Of a stretch of 64,000 nt of DNA, positions 29,511 through 38,368 are shown in pieces. The notes below the pieces were generated by a model that searched no databases, was not told where the DNA came from, and saw nothing but the letters and a program-made list of their open reading frames with translations. Each line of letters starts with the position of its first letter. The stretch's first letter is position 1. Source of the stretch: Sulfitobacter sp. EhC04 (GTDB lineage: Bacteria; Pseudomonadota; Alphaproteobacteria; Rhodobacterales; Rhodobacteraceae); NCBI RefSeq assembly GCF_001650875.1, contig NZ_LXYI01000067.1:21387-85386 (forward strand). The letters are read 5' to 3'. The position numbers were made by a program, and so were the translations under genes.

Positions 29511-31136
29511 TCAGGTTCCCTTTTCCGCAGCGTGCACATGGGCGAGGTTGGCTTCGATCTCTTCCACGGAATGCGCCTGTTCGGTGTCGGTGATGCCCGC
29601 CATCAGCAGGCCCAACTCCTTTTCATCGGTCTGGTCGGGCAGGCGTTCGCCCATGATGCGGCCGTCGAACATGACCGCGATGCGGTCCGACAGGGCCAGG
29701 ATTTCCTCAAGCTCGACCGAGACCAGCAGGATCGCCTTGCCCTGATCGCGCAGGGCGACGATCTGTTCGTGGATGAATTCGATGGCCCCGATGTCAACGC
29801 CGCGCGTGGGCTGGCCGATCAGCAGCAGGTCGGGGTTCCGCTCGATCTCGCGGGCGAGCACGATCTTTTGCTGGTTCCCGCCGGAAAAATTCTTGGCCGC
29901 AAGTCGCGGATTCGGGGGGCGCACGTCGAAACGTTCCATCTTGCCCGCGGTATCCTCGCGGATCGCGGCGTTGTTCATCAGGATGCCGCTGTTGTAGGCG
30001 GGATCGTCGTGATAGCCGAATGCGGTGTTTTCCCAGGCCTGGAAATCCATGATCAGGCCCTCGCGCTGGCGGTCCTCGGGCACATGGGCAATGCCGTTCC
30101 TGCGCCGGGTCTTGCCGTCGGACTGGCGGCCCGTCAGGTCCAGCGGGGTGCCGTTCAGCGCGATCTTGCCCTGGCCCGACTGCATGCCGCCCAGCACTTC
30201 GAGCAGTTCCGATTGCCCGTTGCCCGCGACGCCGGCAATGCCAACGATTTCGCCCGCGCGGACCTGAAGGTCGATGCCGCGCAGGCGTTCCACCTTGTGT
30301 TCGTCGACCACGCGCAGGCCTTGTATATCAAGCACAACCGCGCCCGCTGTGGCGGGGGTCTTATCCACCCGCAGCAAGACCTTGCGGCCCACCATCAGTT
30401 CGGCCAGTTCGGCGGGGGAAGTTTCTGCCGTCTTGACCGTGGCGGTCATTTCGCCGCGCCGCATCACGCTGACGGTATCGGTGATCTCCATGATCTCGCG
30501 CAGCTTGTGGGTGATCAGGATGATGGTCTTACCCTCTTCGCGCAGGCGCGCAAGGATGCGGAACAGCTGATCCGCCTCTGCCGGGGTCAGCACGCCTGTG
30601 GGCTCGTCCAGAATCAGGATATCGGCCTGCCGGTAAAGCGCCTTGAGGATTTCCACCCGCTGCTGCATGCCGACGCCGATGTCTTCGATCCGCGCGTCCG
30701 GGTCCACGTTCAGCCCGTAATCCGCCGCCAGTTCCACCAGAGAACGGCGCGCCTTGGCCAGCGAGGGTTTGAGCATCCGCCCGTCTTCGGCCCCGAGGAT
30801 GATATTTTCGAGGACGGTAAAATTCTCGACCAGTTTGAAGTGCTGGAACACCATGCCGATGCCGCTGGCGATGGCGGCCTGGCTGTCGGTGATATTGGCC
30901 TTGCGGCCGGAGACGAAAATCTCGCCCTTGTCGGCCTTGTAGAAGCCATAGAGGATCGACATCAGCGTGGATTTGCCCGCGCCGTTTTCGCCGATGACGC
31001 CGTGGATCGTGCCGGGCATCACGCGGATGGAAATGTCCTTGTTGGCCTGAACCGGGCCGAAAGCCTTGGAAATGCCTTTCAGCTCAATGGCCGGGGCAGC
31101 CGTGTCCGGCTGCCCCGTGGTCTTGTCCGCGTTCAC
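29511..31136 (-). CDS. Nucleoside-type ABC transporter ATP-binding protein
   Basis: This 541-residue protein contains two ABC domains in tandem, as in YufO, RbsA and other simple-sugar/nucleoside importers. The first has Walker A GENGAGKST, a degenerate signature and DEPTGVLTPAEADQ. The second has GVAGNGQSE (Walker A lacking GKS) and signature FSGGNQQKIVLAREIERNP. It energises uptake by the two permeases. It follows the BMP gene with a 2 bp gap. Confidence 0.94.
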   Translation of the reverse strand: MNADKTTGQPDTAAPAIELKGISKAFGPVQANKDISIRVMPGTIHGVIGENGAGKSTLMSILYGFYKADKGEIFVSGRKANITDSQAAIASGIGMVFQHFKLVENFTVLENIILGAEDGRMLKPSLAKARRSLVELAADYGLNVDPDARIEDIGVGMQQRVEILKALYRQADILILDEPTGVLTPAEADQLFRILARLREEGKTIILITHKLREIMEITDTVSVMRRGEMTATVKTAETSPAELAELMVGRKVLLRVDKTPATAGAVVLDIQGLRVVDEHKVERLRGIDLQVRAGEIVGIAGVAGNGQSELLEVLGGMQSGQGKIALNGTPLDLTGRQSDGKTRRRNGIAHVPEDRQREGLIMDFQAWENTAFGYHDDPAYNSGILMNNAAIREDTAGKMERFDVRPPNPRLAAKNFSGGNQQKIVLAREIERNPDLLLIGQPTRGVDIGAIEFIHEQIVALRDQGKAILLVSVELEEILALSDRIAVMFDGRIMGERLPDQTDEKELGLLMAGITDTEQAHSVEEIEANLAHVHAAEKGT

Positions 31137-31138
31137 GC

Positions 31139-32134
31139 TTAGAAGCTCAGCGCCGGGCAGCTGTCGTCGGACATATAGTCATGCACCTGAAGCGAGCCGT
31201 CCGCGATCTTGGCCGCGGCATCGTCGACTGCGGCCTGCATGTCGGCGCTGACCAGGTCGGCATTGTTTTCGTCCATCGCATAGCCGATGCCGCCATTGGC
31301 GACGCCCATGACGTTAAAGCCCTTTTCCATGCCGGGGCCGTCGGTGAACGCCTGATAGACAGCGTTATCGACGCGCTTGAGCATGGAGGTCAGGACCTTG
31401 CCGGGGTGCAGGTGGTTCTGGTTGCTGTCCACGCCGATCGACAGGATGCCCTCGTCGGCGGCGGTTTGCAGAACACCCACGCCGGTGCCGCCAGCCGCGG
31501 CATAGACCACGTCAGCCCCCTGGGAAATCTGCGCCTTGGTCAGTTCGGAGCCTTTCACCGGGTCGTTCCACGCCGCAGGTGTGGTGCCGGTCATATTGGC
31601 AACGACGGTCGCGTCGGGGTTGGCCGCCTTGACGCCCTGGGCATAGCCGCAGGCGAATTTGCGGATCAGCGGGATGTCCATGCCGCCGATGAAGCCGACC
31701 GTGTTCGATTCAGACGCCATCGCCGCCATCATGCCAACCAGATAGGAGCCTTCGTGTTCGTTGAACACCACGGAACGGACGTTGGGCTGATCCACAACCA
31801 TGTCGATGATCGCGAAATCGGTATCGGGATAATCGGGCGCGACCTGGCTGAGAACGTCACCAAAGGCAAAGCCGGTCATGACGATGGGGTTGTTGCCCGC
31901 TTCGGCGAAACGGCGCAGGGCCTGTTCGCGCTGCGCTTCGGATTGCAGTTCGATTTCGCGGAAAGTCTCGCCGGTTTCCTCGGCCCAACGCTGTGCACCG
32001 CCGAATGCGGCTTCGTTGAAGGATTTGTCGAATTTGCCGCCAAGGTCAAAGATCAGTGCGGGTTCGGCCAGTGCGGCACCGGCGCACAGCGCGGTGGCGG
32101 CAGCGGCGCCCATGAATTTGGTCATAAGGGTCAT
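31139..32134 (-). CDS. BMP family nucleoside-binding protein
   Basis: This is the 331-residue periplasmic substrate-binding protein of the ABC importer. It has a signal peptide (residues ~1-23, ending ALAEP) and the BMP pattern DLGGKFDKSFNEAAFGGA, NPIVMTGFAFGD and FIGGMDIPLI. Related proteins bind purine nucleosides. Start 32134 has GGGAGA 7 nt upstream. It is the first gene of the operon; the 127 bp before it must hold the promoter, and no riboswitch was recognised. Confidence 0.94.
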   Translation of the reverse strand: MTLMTKFMGAAAATALCAGAALAEPALIFDLGGKFDKSFNEAAFGGAQRWAEETGETFREIELQSEAQREQALRRFAEAGNNPIVMTGFAFGDVLSQVAPDYPDTDFAIIDMVVDQPNVRSVVFNEHEGSYLVGMMAAMASESNTVGFIGGMDIPLIRKFACGYAQGVKAANPDATVVANMTGTTPAAWNDPVKGSELTKAQISQGADVVYAAAGGTGVGVLQTAADEGILSIGVDSNQNHLHPGKVLTSMLKRVDNAVYQAFTDGPGMEKGFNVMGVANGGIGYAMDENNADLVSADMQAAVDDAAAKIADGSLQVHDYMSDDSCPALSF

Positions 32135-32261
32135 ATCAGTCTCCCGGTTTTTTCATGTTGGGGCTAGGCGCGCGTGGCACCCGGCCCAAGATCAGATGAT
32201 CAGGATCAATTTAGGGCGCAGGCAGGGGGGAGGGTCAACAGCTTTCTGTGACTCCGGGGGG

Positions 32262-32690
32262 TTAATCGCGGGGCTTACCATACGGAAAGCACCGCTGCAT
32301 GATCAGGGCGTCGGCATCCGGGCCCTGGGTGCGGCGGTAATAGGCCGGGCGCGTGCTGATTACCGCAAAGCCGTGCCGGTGATAGAGCGCGCGGGCCGGG
32401 GTATTGTCGGCGGCCACTTCCAGAAAGGCGGTTGCGGCGCGGGATTCAAGCTGATCGAGCCAGGTTCGCATCAGGCTGTCCCCGATGCCCTGGCGCTGCT
32501 GTGCCGGGTCCACGGCCAGTGTCAGCAATTCCGCCTCGTCCAGGATCAGGCGGGTCAGGGCAAAGCCGTGCGGATGTGGCAGCAGGGTGACATGCGGGCT
32601 GTCCAGAAGGCCGCCCATTTCATCGGCTGTCCAGGGGCGTTCATGGGTAAAGGCCGCCGCGTGCAATTCTGCCAGCCGTGCCGGGGTCAC
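32262..32690 (-). CDS. rimI: Ribosomal-protein-alanine N-acetyltransferase
   Basis: This 142-residue GNAT protein has the acetyl-CoA motif QRQGIGDSLM and the later FLEVAADNTPARALYHRHGF. Such genes follow tsaB in alphaproteobacteria, where RimI acetylates S18 or other N-termini. The start overlaps the tsaB stop codon (ATGA). Assignment to rimI rests mainly on context. Confidence 0.85.
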   Translation of the reverse strand: MTPARLAELHAAAFTHERPWTADEMGGLLDSPHVTLLPHPHGFALTRLILDEAELLTLAVDPAQQRQGIGDSLMRTWLDQLESRAATAFLEVAADNTPARALYHRHGFAVISTRPAYYRRTQGPDADALIMQRCFPYGKPRD

Positions 32691-33313
32691 GGCAGGATGG
32701 TCGGCGGGGCGTCGCGCGCCGGGGCGGCATCGGCGGGCCGCAGGTAAAGCGGTGCGGGACGTGTGGTGGTGGTGGCGTGGCGCTGGGCTGCCAGATGGGC
32801 GATGGCCTCTGCCACCGGATGGACCGGCGGTTGGCCGCCCGCGCCGATCAAGGGGCCGTCGAAGGCGGGCAGGGTGGTGCTATCGAACAACGCCGGGGCG
32901 TCTGAAAGAGACGGGTTTTCAAAACCTTGCAGATAGACCTGCCCGCGCCGCGCATCGACGGCACAGGCACAGGGGCCACTTGTGCCATGGCGCAGGGCGT
33001 CAAAGTTCGACACGCCGACGGCGGGAATGCCCAGACCCAGCGCAAGGCCCCGTGCGGCGGAAACGCCGATGCGGATGCCGGTAAAATTGCCCGGCCCGAT
33101 GCCGACGCCGATGGCGTCCAGATCGCTGTAGGTCTTGCCGACGCTTTCCAGCACCTCGGCGCAGAGGCCCATCAGGCGCTCTGCCTGGCCCTTGGCCATG
33201 TCCTCATGCGCGCTGGCCAGCATCCGGTCGCCCGACAGCAAAGCGGCCGCGCAATGCGCGGCCGATGTGTCGAATGCCAGTACCAAAGGCCCTGCGCCGT
33301 GCCTGTCAGGCAA
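32687..33313 (-). CDS. tsaB: tRNA threonylcarbamoyladenosine biosynthesis protein TsaB
   Basis: This 208-residue ASKHA-fold protein is needed for t6A modification of ANN-decoding tRNAs together with TsaC/D/E. Signatures are AFDTSAAHCAAALL and GIGPGNFTGIRIGVS. It appears to start at TTG 33313, overlapping the nfu stop codon by 8 bp; the short N-terminal tail suggests a start a few codons further in is also possible. It overlaps rimI downstream. Confidence 0.92.
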   Translation of the reverse strand: MPDRHGAGPLVLAFDTSAAHCAAALLSGDRMLASAHEDMAKGQAERLMGLCAEVLESVGKTYSDLDAIGVGIGPGNFTGIRIGVSAARGLALGLGIPAVGVSNFDALRHGTSGPCACAVDARRGQVYLQGFENPSLSDAPALFDSTTLPAFDGPLIGAGGQPPVHPVAEAIAHLAAQRHATTTTRPAPLYLRPADAAPARDAPPTILP

Positions 33314-33866
33314 CCGGACGCACCTCTGTCACTTCGGGGATGTAGTGGCGCAGCAGGTTCTCGATCCCCATCTTGAGGGTCAGTGTGGAGGAGGGGCAGC
33401 CCGCGCAGGCCCCCTGCATGTGCAGATAGACCACGCCACGCTCGAACCCGTGAAAGGTGATGTCGCCGCCGTCCTGTGCCACGGCAGGGCGCACGCGACT
33501 GTCCAGCAACTCTTTGATCTGGCCGACAATTTCACCGTCTTCACCACTGTGTTCGGCATGGCCGGAGGTGGCTTTGTGATCCTCGGCCATGACGCTGTCG
33601 CCGGATTGGAAATGTTCCATGATCGCCCCCAGCAGGGCGGGTTTCACATGGTCCCATTCCACCGCGTCGTCCTTTGTCACGGTCACGAAGTCGGTGCCGA
33701 AAAAGACACCGGTCACACCGTCAACCGCGAACAGCCGTGTCGCCAGCGGCGAGGTCTGCGCGGTATCCGCGGTTGGGAAATCGGCAGTGCCCATGTCAAG
33801 CACGGACTGTCCCGGCAGGAATTTCAGTGTCGCGGGGTTTGGCGTGGATTCGGTCTGGATGAACAT
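33306..33866 (-). CDS. NfuA/NifU-like iron-sulfur scaffold protein
   Basis: This 186-residue protein has an N-terminal Nfu_N domain (FIQTESTPNPATLKFLPG) and a C-terminal NifU-like domain with the cluster-binding CAGC (in MQGACAGCPSSTLTLK). It assembles or carries Fe-S clusters for target proteins. It leads a tight operon with tsaB and rimI. The basal promoter lies upstream of 33867. Confidence 0.93.
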   Translation of the reverse strand: MFIQTESTPNPATLKFLPGQSVLDMGTADFPTADTAQTSPLATRLFAVDGVTGVFFGTDFVTVTKDDAVEWDHVKPALLGAIMEHFQSGDSVMAEDHKATSGHAEHSGEDGEIVGQIKELLDSRVRPAVAQDGGDITFHGFERGVVYLHMQGACAGCPSSTLTLKMGIENLLRHYIPEVTEVRPVA

Positions 33867-34099
33867 GGTTTTCCCCTAAGCTCTGGTTGGTATAGATATG
33901 CGGGCTGGGGGCCGCCAAGTCAAGGTGTCTGGAATGATTCTAAGTTGACGCCTGTGCCATGGCGGGCTGCGCGATCGGGTGTCAGGCGGCAATGAAATAC
34001 CGTTTTGAGTTCCCCTGAAACAGGCGTATTTCCATGCGTATCGGGACATGAGTCGCGGGCAGGACCCGCATTGCACTGTCCCTTTTCATGGAGAAAGAA

Positions 34100-34465
34100 A
34101 TGGACATTATTCTGGGCCTGAGCGCGGCAAGCGTGACGGTCTTGATGTTTTGCTGGGCCTATAGCGCGCATCGGCGCGCGATACCGGCGCGCTGGACCCT
34201 TTTGCCGGGGCTCAGCATGTTGACCTGTGTGGTGTTGACCATGCTTGGGCCGCTCAGCCTGGGCCTTTTTGTCAGGGCGGCCCTTGCGCCGGGCAGGGTG
34301 ATAGAGACCTTCAACCTGGAAGCGGCGGTTGTTGCGCTGGTGCTGATGGCGCTGGCCGTCTTCATCGGGCCTGCCCTGTTCCGTCGTGCGCAGCGGTCTG
34401 CGCCACCGACGGCGCAGAACCTGAATGCGGTCCCTTCCGCCGGAGGGATGCGGACGGCAGCGTGA
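34100..34465 (+). CDS. Small membrane protein of unknown function
   Basis: This 121-residue protein has three hydrophobic helices (about 3-20, 35-60 and 75-98) and a short polar tail. The start at 34100 is favoured because GGAGAAAG precedes it by 4-5 nt; an ATG at 34088 is in the same frame. No motif points to a function. The base composition is typical of the genome. Confidence 0.6.
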   Translation: MDIILGLSAASVTVLMFCWAYSAHRRAIPARWTLLPGLSMLTCVVLTMLGPLSLGLFVRAALAPGRVIETFNLEAAVVALVLMALAVFIGPALFRRAQRSAPPTAQNLNAVPSAGGMRTAA

Positions 34466-34482
34466 TCGCGGGAAGGGGCGGC

Positions 34483-34941
34483 TCAGCTGATCGCTTCCAG
34501 CCGCTCCTTGCTCATGTCGCCGGGCACGATGGTGACGGGCACGGGCAGTGACCCCGCAGATCGGGACATTTGGGTGACCAGCGGTCCGGGCCCTTTTTTC
34601 TTGTCGGCAGAGGCCCCGAGGACCAGCACGCCGATGTCTGAATCCTCGGCGATATGGGCGATGATCTCATCCGTCGGCTCGCCCTCGCGGATGACCAGAT
34701 CAGGGTCCACGCCCTGTTTGTCGCGCATCCATTTGGCAAAGACCTCGAAATGGACCTCGATCCGCTCGCGGGCTTCCTGGCGCATGATGTCGCCGACGCC
34801 GATCCAGTGATTGAACTCGTCCGGCGGAATCACCGCCAGAACGGTCACGCCGCCACCTGTGCGCGCCGCGCGCAGCGCTGCGAAACGCATCGCATTTAGG
34901 CATTCGGTGCTGTCGTCCAGCACCACGAGGAACTTGCGCAT
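34483..34941 (-). CDS. Universal stress protein, UspA family
   Basis: This 152-residue protein has the UspA fold with an N-terminal FLVVLDDSTECLNAMRFA and the C-terminal nucleotide-binding run VLGASADKKKGPGPLVT...VTIVPG. The glycine spacing fits ATP-binding Usp proteins. Start 34941 removes 19 upstream residues that do not fit the family. Confidence 0.9.
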   Translation of the reverse strand: MRKFLVVLDDSTECLNAMRFAALRAARTGGGVTVLAVIPPDEFNHWIGVGDIMRQEARERIEVHFEVFAKWMRDKQGVDPDLVIREGEPTDEIIAHIAEDSDIGVLVLGASADKKKGPGPLVTQMSRSAGSLPVPVTIVPGDMSKERLEAIS

Positions 34942-35031
34942 CCGGGTCTCCCTTACAGGCGCGATCATGACCCCTGGGGCAGAACAGGGCAATCGCAAAC
35001 TGACGCATGTTAGTCGGCAGTGGCCGTCCGG

Positions 35032-35907
35032 CTATGCCTGCGACGCGGCCCAATCCCAGTACAGCGCCCGCGCGCGCCGGGTGACCGGGTTGGCGTTGGG
35101 GCCGATTTCATAGGTGGTGTCATCGAAGGCGCTGACCGGCGTGACCTTCATCATGTTGCCCGACAGGAACACCTCGTCGGCGGCATGGAAGTCGTCAAAG
35201 GACAGCACGGTTTCATGCACTTTCAGGCCGTCGGCCCTGAGGTTGGTCATATGCCGCGCGCGGGTAATGCCGGCCAGGAAGGTGCCGTTGGGGATCGGGG
35301 TAAAGACCTCTCCGTCCTTGACCATGAAGATATTGGCGGTTGCGGTTTCGGCCACATTGCCCATCGCATCCGCAACCAGCGCATTGCCGAACCCCTTGGA
35401 CCGCGCCTCTGTCAGCATCCGGGCATTGTTGGGGTAAAGGCAACCCGCCTTGGCGTTGACCACGTTGTCCTCAAGCACGGGGCGGCGGAACCGGGTGCGG
35501 GTCAGGGTGGTGGCGGCTTCCGGCGGGGCCATCGGGATTTCCTCAAGCGAAATGGCAAAGCCCGTGGACCCGGCGCGCGGCACCACGCCCAGATCGTCGC
35601 CTTCCAGCGCCCAATACATCGGCCGGATATAGACGGACTGGTCCCTGCCATAGCTTTCCAACCCTTCACGGATCAGCGCGACCATTGCGTCAGGTTCTAC
35701 CGTGGGGGTGATCATCAGCGCGGCGGCAGAGCGGTTGATGCGGGCGCAGTGCTTGTCGAGGTCGGGCGACATCCCGTCGAACAGGCGCGCGCCATCGAAA
35801 ACGGTGGTGCCCAGCCAGGCACCGTGATCCGCCGCGTTCATGATCATGCGGTCGCCGTCATGCCACTGGCCGTTGAAATAGGTCTTGATGTTGGTGCCGG
35901 TGGCCAT
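35032..35907 (-). CDS. Branched-chain amino acid aminotransferase-like
   Basis: This 291-residue class IV (D-amino-acid transaminase fold) PLP enzyme has the Schiff-base lysine in EDNVVNAKAG and the C-terminal FLAGITRARHM segment. It most resembles IlvE-type branched-chain aminotransferases, transferring amino groups between Leu/Ile/Val and 2-oxoglutarate. Substrate range is inferred only. A small conserved gene precedes it by 9 bp. Confidence 0.85.
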   Translation of the reverse strand: MATGTNIKTYFNGQWHDGDRMIMNAADHGAWLGTTVFDGARLFDGMSPDLDKHCARINRSAAALMITPTVEPDAMVALIREGLESYGRDQSVYIRPMYWALEGDDLGVVPRAGSTGFAISLEEIPMAPPEAATTLTRTRFRRPVLEDNVVNAKAGCLYPNNARMLTEARSKGFGNALVADAMGNVAETATANIFMVKDGEVFTPIPNGTFLAGITRARHMTNLRADGLKVHETVLSFDDFHAADEVFLSGNMMKVTPVSAFDDTTYEIGPNANPVTRRARALYWDWAASQA

Positions 35908-35916
35908 GTTGTCTTC

Positions 35917-36153
35917 CTAGGGTTTCGGAGTGCTGCGATAGATGCCTTCAGGCAGGTTCAGCGCGGCTGTCAGGTCGCGCAGCTGCTCGGGCGAAAGCGT
36001 TATTTTCGAGATCCGGTTAGTGCGCGGGTCCCATTGCTCGAATGTGATCTCTGAATCGAAGGCCTGTACGGTCACATCCTCGCGCAGGGGGGTGCTGCCT
36101 TCGTCGACCAGGGTGATCACACTGGCGTCGAATTCGTGTTCAATCGTAAACAT
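35917..36153 (-). CDS. Small conserved hypothetical protein
   Basis: This 78-residue acidic protein starts MFTIEHEFDASVITLVD. The start at 36153 has AAAGGAT upstream and gives a compact protein, whereas the longer frame to 36543 is an antisense shadow of the M48 gene. It sits 9 bp ahead of the aminotransferase and is likely cotranscribed. No domain is recognised. Confidence 0.7.
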   Translation of the reverse strand: MFTIEHEFDASVITLVDEGSTPLREDVTVQAFDSEITFEQWDPRTNRISKITLSPEQLRDLTAALNLPEGIYRSTPKP

Positions 36154-36280
36154 GAGGCGAAACTGATCCTTTCGGCAGTTCATTGCAAGAGGTCGCGTCA
36201 AAGTGGTGTGATCGGGGTGGCCCCCGCCGCGCGCTGTGCTAAAACGATATCTACCGCAAAGCCCAGAGGACCACCCCCCG

Positions 36281-36994
36281 ATGATCAAGAAGACAGCCCT
36301 TGTTCTGGCCGCCATTGCCATGCTGTCCGCCTGTGAGGTCGTGCCGGTTGAGCCTGCACCGGTGCCATCGGGCACCGCCGCTGCAACTGCGCCACGGATC
36401 AGCAGCAACCAGGCCGCACGCAGTTTTGTCCAGGTGGTCAAGACGGTGGAGCCGGTGGCAGAGCGTGAATGCCGGGCGCGCACCAGTGGCGTGAACTGCG
36501 ATTTCAACATCGCGGTGGATGACCGGCCGGGGCAGCCCGCCAACGCCTTTCAAACCCTTGATAAACAGGGGCGGCCGGTGATTTTCTTCACCCTCGGTCT
36601 GATCGCGGATGCGCGCAATGCCGATGAACTGGCCTTTGTTCTGGGGCATGAGGCGGCGCATCATATCGCCGGACACATCAACCGCCAGCAGCAGAATGCG
36701 GTGGCAGGGGCGGTGATCTTTGCCGGGTTGGCGACGCTGAGCGGTGGCAATGCCGAGGCGGTGCAGAACGCGCAGCGGCTGGGCGCCGAGGTGGGCGCGC
36801 GCCGCTATTCCAAGGATTTCGAGCTGGAGGCGGACGCGCTGGGCACGATCATCACGGCGCGGGCGGGGTATGATCCGCTGCGGGGGGCGGAGTTCTTTGC
36901 CCGTATTCCCGATCCGGGGGACAAGTTCCTGGGCACCCATCCGCCGAATTCCGCACGTTTTGAGACGGTGCGGCGGACCGTCGCAGGGCTTTGA
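36281..36994 (+). CDS. M48 family metalloprotease, lipoprotein
   Basis: This is a 237-residue lipoprotein with lipobox LSAC at residues ~14-17. It is a zinc protease with HEAAHH (HExxH) in VLGHEAAHHIAGH and the third ligand in ELEADALG. It resembles the periplasmic LoiP/YcaL class of outer-membrane quality-control proteases. Start 36281 gives a clean lipoprotein signal. It overlaps the next gene by 4 bp (ATGA). Confidence 0.92.
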   Translation: MIKKTALVLAAIAMLSACEVVPVEPAPVPSGTAAATAPRISSNQAARSFVQVVKTVEPVAERECRARTSGVNCDFNIAVDDRPGQPANAFQTLDKQGRPVIFFTLGLIADARNADELAFVLGHEAAHHIAGHINRQQQNAVAGAVIFAGLATLSGGNAEAVQNAQRLGAEVGARRYSKDFELEADALGTIITARAGYDPLRGAEFFARIPDPGDKFLGTHPPNSARFETVRRTVAGL

Positions 36995-37386
36995 CCGCCG
37001 GGCCGGGCATGATCCGCAAACTGGGCATTGTGCTGAGCGATCGGGGGTCGAAATACGCCGTCTCGGGTGCGGCGGTGCGCGACCGTGCCGGGGTCGATGC
37101 CGTTCTGAAAGAGCTCATGCGCGACAAGGCCTATGCAAAGGCCACGCATAATACCTGGGGTGTCCTGCTGTCGGAGGCCGGGCCGCTGAAGGGCGACGAT
37201 GGCGAGGCCGGGGCCGGTATGGTGATCCTGCGGATGCTGGAACGCGCGGGACTGGCGGATCACCTGATTGTCGTGACGCGCTGGTATGGTGGCAAGCATC
37301 TGGGAGGTGACCGGTTTCGCCACGTCCAGACCTGCGTGTCAGCTTACCTGGAGGGCGATGGCGACGGCGGCAAAGAAACAGGTTGA
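36991..37386 (+). CDS. YigZ/IMPACT-type protein, short
   Basis: This 131-residue protein matches the N-terminal IMPACT domain: ATHNTWGVLL, GDDGEAGAGM and VVTRWYGGKHLGGDRF. Full YigZ proteins are about 200 residues, so the C-terminal domain is absent, as in some alphaproteobacterial forms. The start codon overlaps the M48 stop codon, and the 3' end overlaps the convergent hemolysin III-like gene by 48 bp. Confidence 0.85.
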   Translation: MTAGPGMIRKLGIVLSDRGSKYAVSGAAVRDRAGVDAVLKELMRDKAYAKATHNTWGVLLSEAGPLKGDDGEAGAGMVILRMLERAGLADHLIVVTRWYGGKHLGGDRFRHVQTCVSAYLEGDGDGGKETG

Positions 37387-37968
37387 GGCGCTGAGCACGA
37401 AGCTGTGCCAGATCGCGTTCCGAAAGCGGAATGCCGGTTTGGCAAAGACCCAGGCCCCGACCGAATAGATGATGCCGCCCGTACTGACCAGGAACAGTGC
37501 CGCCGGGGGCAGCACCTGCCACATCGGCCAGAACAGCAGCACCGCGAGCCAGCCCATCACCAGATAAAGCGCAAGCGAGCCGCGCCCGTCGGTGCCCCAG
37601 AACCACAGCTTTGCCACTGCACCCACAAGGGCCAGCGCCCAGACCACGCCCAGCACCGCATAGGCAAAGCCGCTGCCGATCAGCGCCACGAAAGGGGTAT
37701 AGGTGCCAGCAATCTTGAAATAGATCGCCGCATGGTCGATCCGGTTCAGCAGCGGGCGGGTTCGGTCGATGGGTGACAGGTGGTAGATGGCCGATGCGGC
37801 AAAGGCAAATATCATGCAACCCGCGTAAAGCGCTGCCGCCGTGGTCAGCCGTTCTGATCCCGCAGCCTCGACCAGCAGCAGGGCAGAGGCGGGGATGGCC
37901 AGCACCAGCCCCGCGACATGCACCGCGCCATCCGCCCAAGTTTCAGATCTGGAATATGGATAAGCCAT
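37339..37968 (-). CDS. Hemolysin III (HlyIII/YqfA) family membrane protein
   Basis: This 209-residue protein has seven predicted transmembrane helices and the family histidine motifs SAIYHLSP, IDHAAIYFKIAGTYTPF and IWHSFVL. HlyIII/PAQR proteins are implicated in membrane homeostasis and are probably metal-dependent hydrolases. Its 3' end overlaps the YigZ-like gene in antisense. Confidence 0.92.
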   Translation of the reverse strand: MAYPYSRSETWADGAVHVAGLVLAIPASALLLVEAAGSERLTTAAALYAGCMIFAFAASAIYHLSPIDRTRPLLNRIDHAAIYFKIAGTYTPFVALIGSGFAYAVLGVVWALALVGAVAKLWFWGTDGRGSLALYLVMGWLAVLLFWPMWQVLPPAALFLVSTGGIIYSVGAWVFAKPAFRFRNAIWHSFVLSASTCFFAAVAIALQVS

Positions 37969-38011
37969 GAGGGAAGGCTAACACGCCGTCGTAAACTTTC
38001 CATGATTACCT

Positions 38012-38059
38012 GTCGTCAGCTTGGCGGACGCGGTGGTCGTCGTCAGCTTGGCGGACGCG
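38012..38059 (+). repeat. Two-copy tandem repeat, 27 bp period
   Basis: The 21 nt unit beginning GTCGTCAGCTTGGCGGACG occurs at 38012-38032 and again at 38039-38059, separated by GTGGTC. It lies ahead of the MITE-like element, outside any gene. Confidence 0.75.
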
Positions 38060-38103
38060 AAGGGTGTCATCGCGCATGCACCCGATGGGGGAACAGGTGC
38101 CTA

Positions 38104-38368
38104 GGGCCTGTGGACATTCATCTTCCGCCACCCGTTTCCGCCCAAAATTGCTCAGTTCCAGGCAAGAGAGCGCCGGAATAGCCAGCTATTTCAAGCTCTC
38201 TTAACGCAGAAGTGGGCAATTTTGGCGAAACCCTTGCAGGGCGCGGCGGATTTTGCCTTTGCCATCTCGGATTTTCGCTTCCAATGATCACATTGCTGCG
38301 CTCAAATCAGAGCGCCAGCGGCAAAATCCGACTCGCGCGGGTGGCGGAAGATGAATGTCCACAGGCCC
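38104..38368. mobile_element. MITE-like non-autonomous element, 265 bp
   Basis: Perfect 31 bp terminal inverted repeats (38104-38134 and 38338-38368, ends GGGCCTGTGGACATTCATC) are flanked by TA on both sides, within CTA/TAG. This is consistent with insertion at CTAG with a TA (or CTAG) duplication, as in IS5-family elements. Internal inverted segments (GCCCAAAATTGC with GGGCAATTTTGG, and GGATTTTGCC with GGCAAAATCC) add further hairpins. No transposase frame fits inside. Confidence 0.85.

Noticed and set aside
29388..31142. 584-residue plus-strand open frame
   Set aside because: It is the antisense shadow of the ABC ATPase gene, whose Walker and signature motifs are intact on the minus strand.
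38012..38059. CRISPR-like repeat
   Set aside because: Only two copies, spacer of 6 nt and no cas genes nearby.
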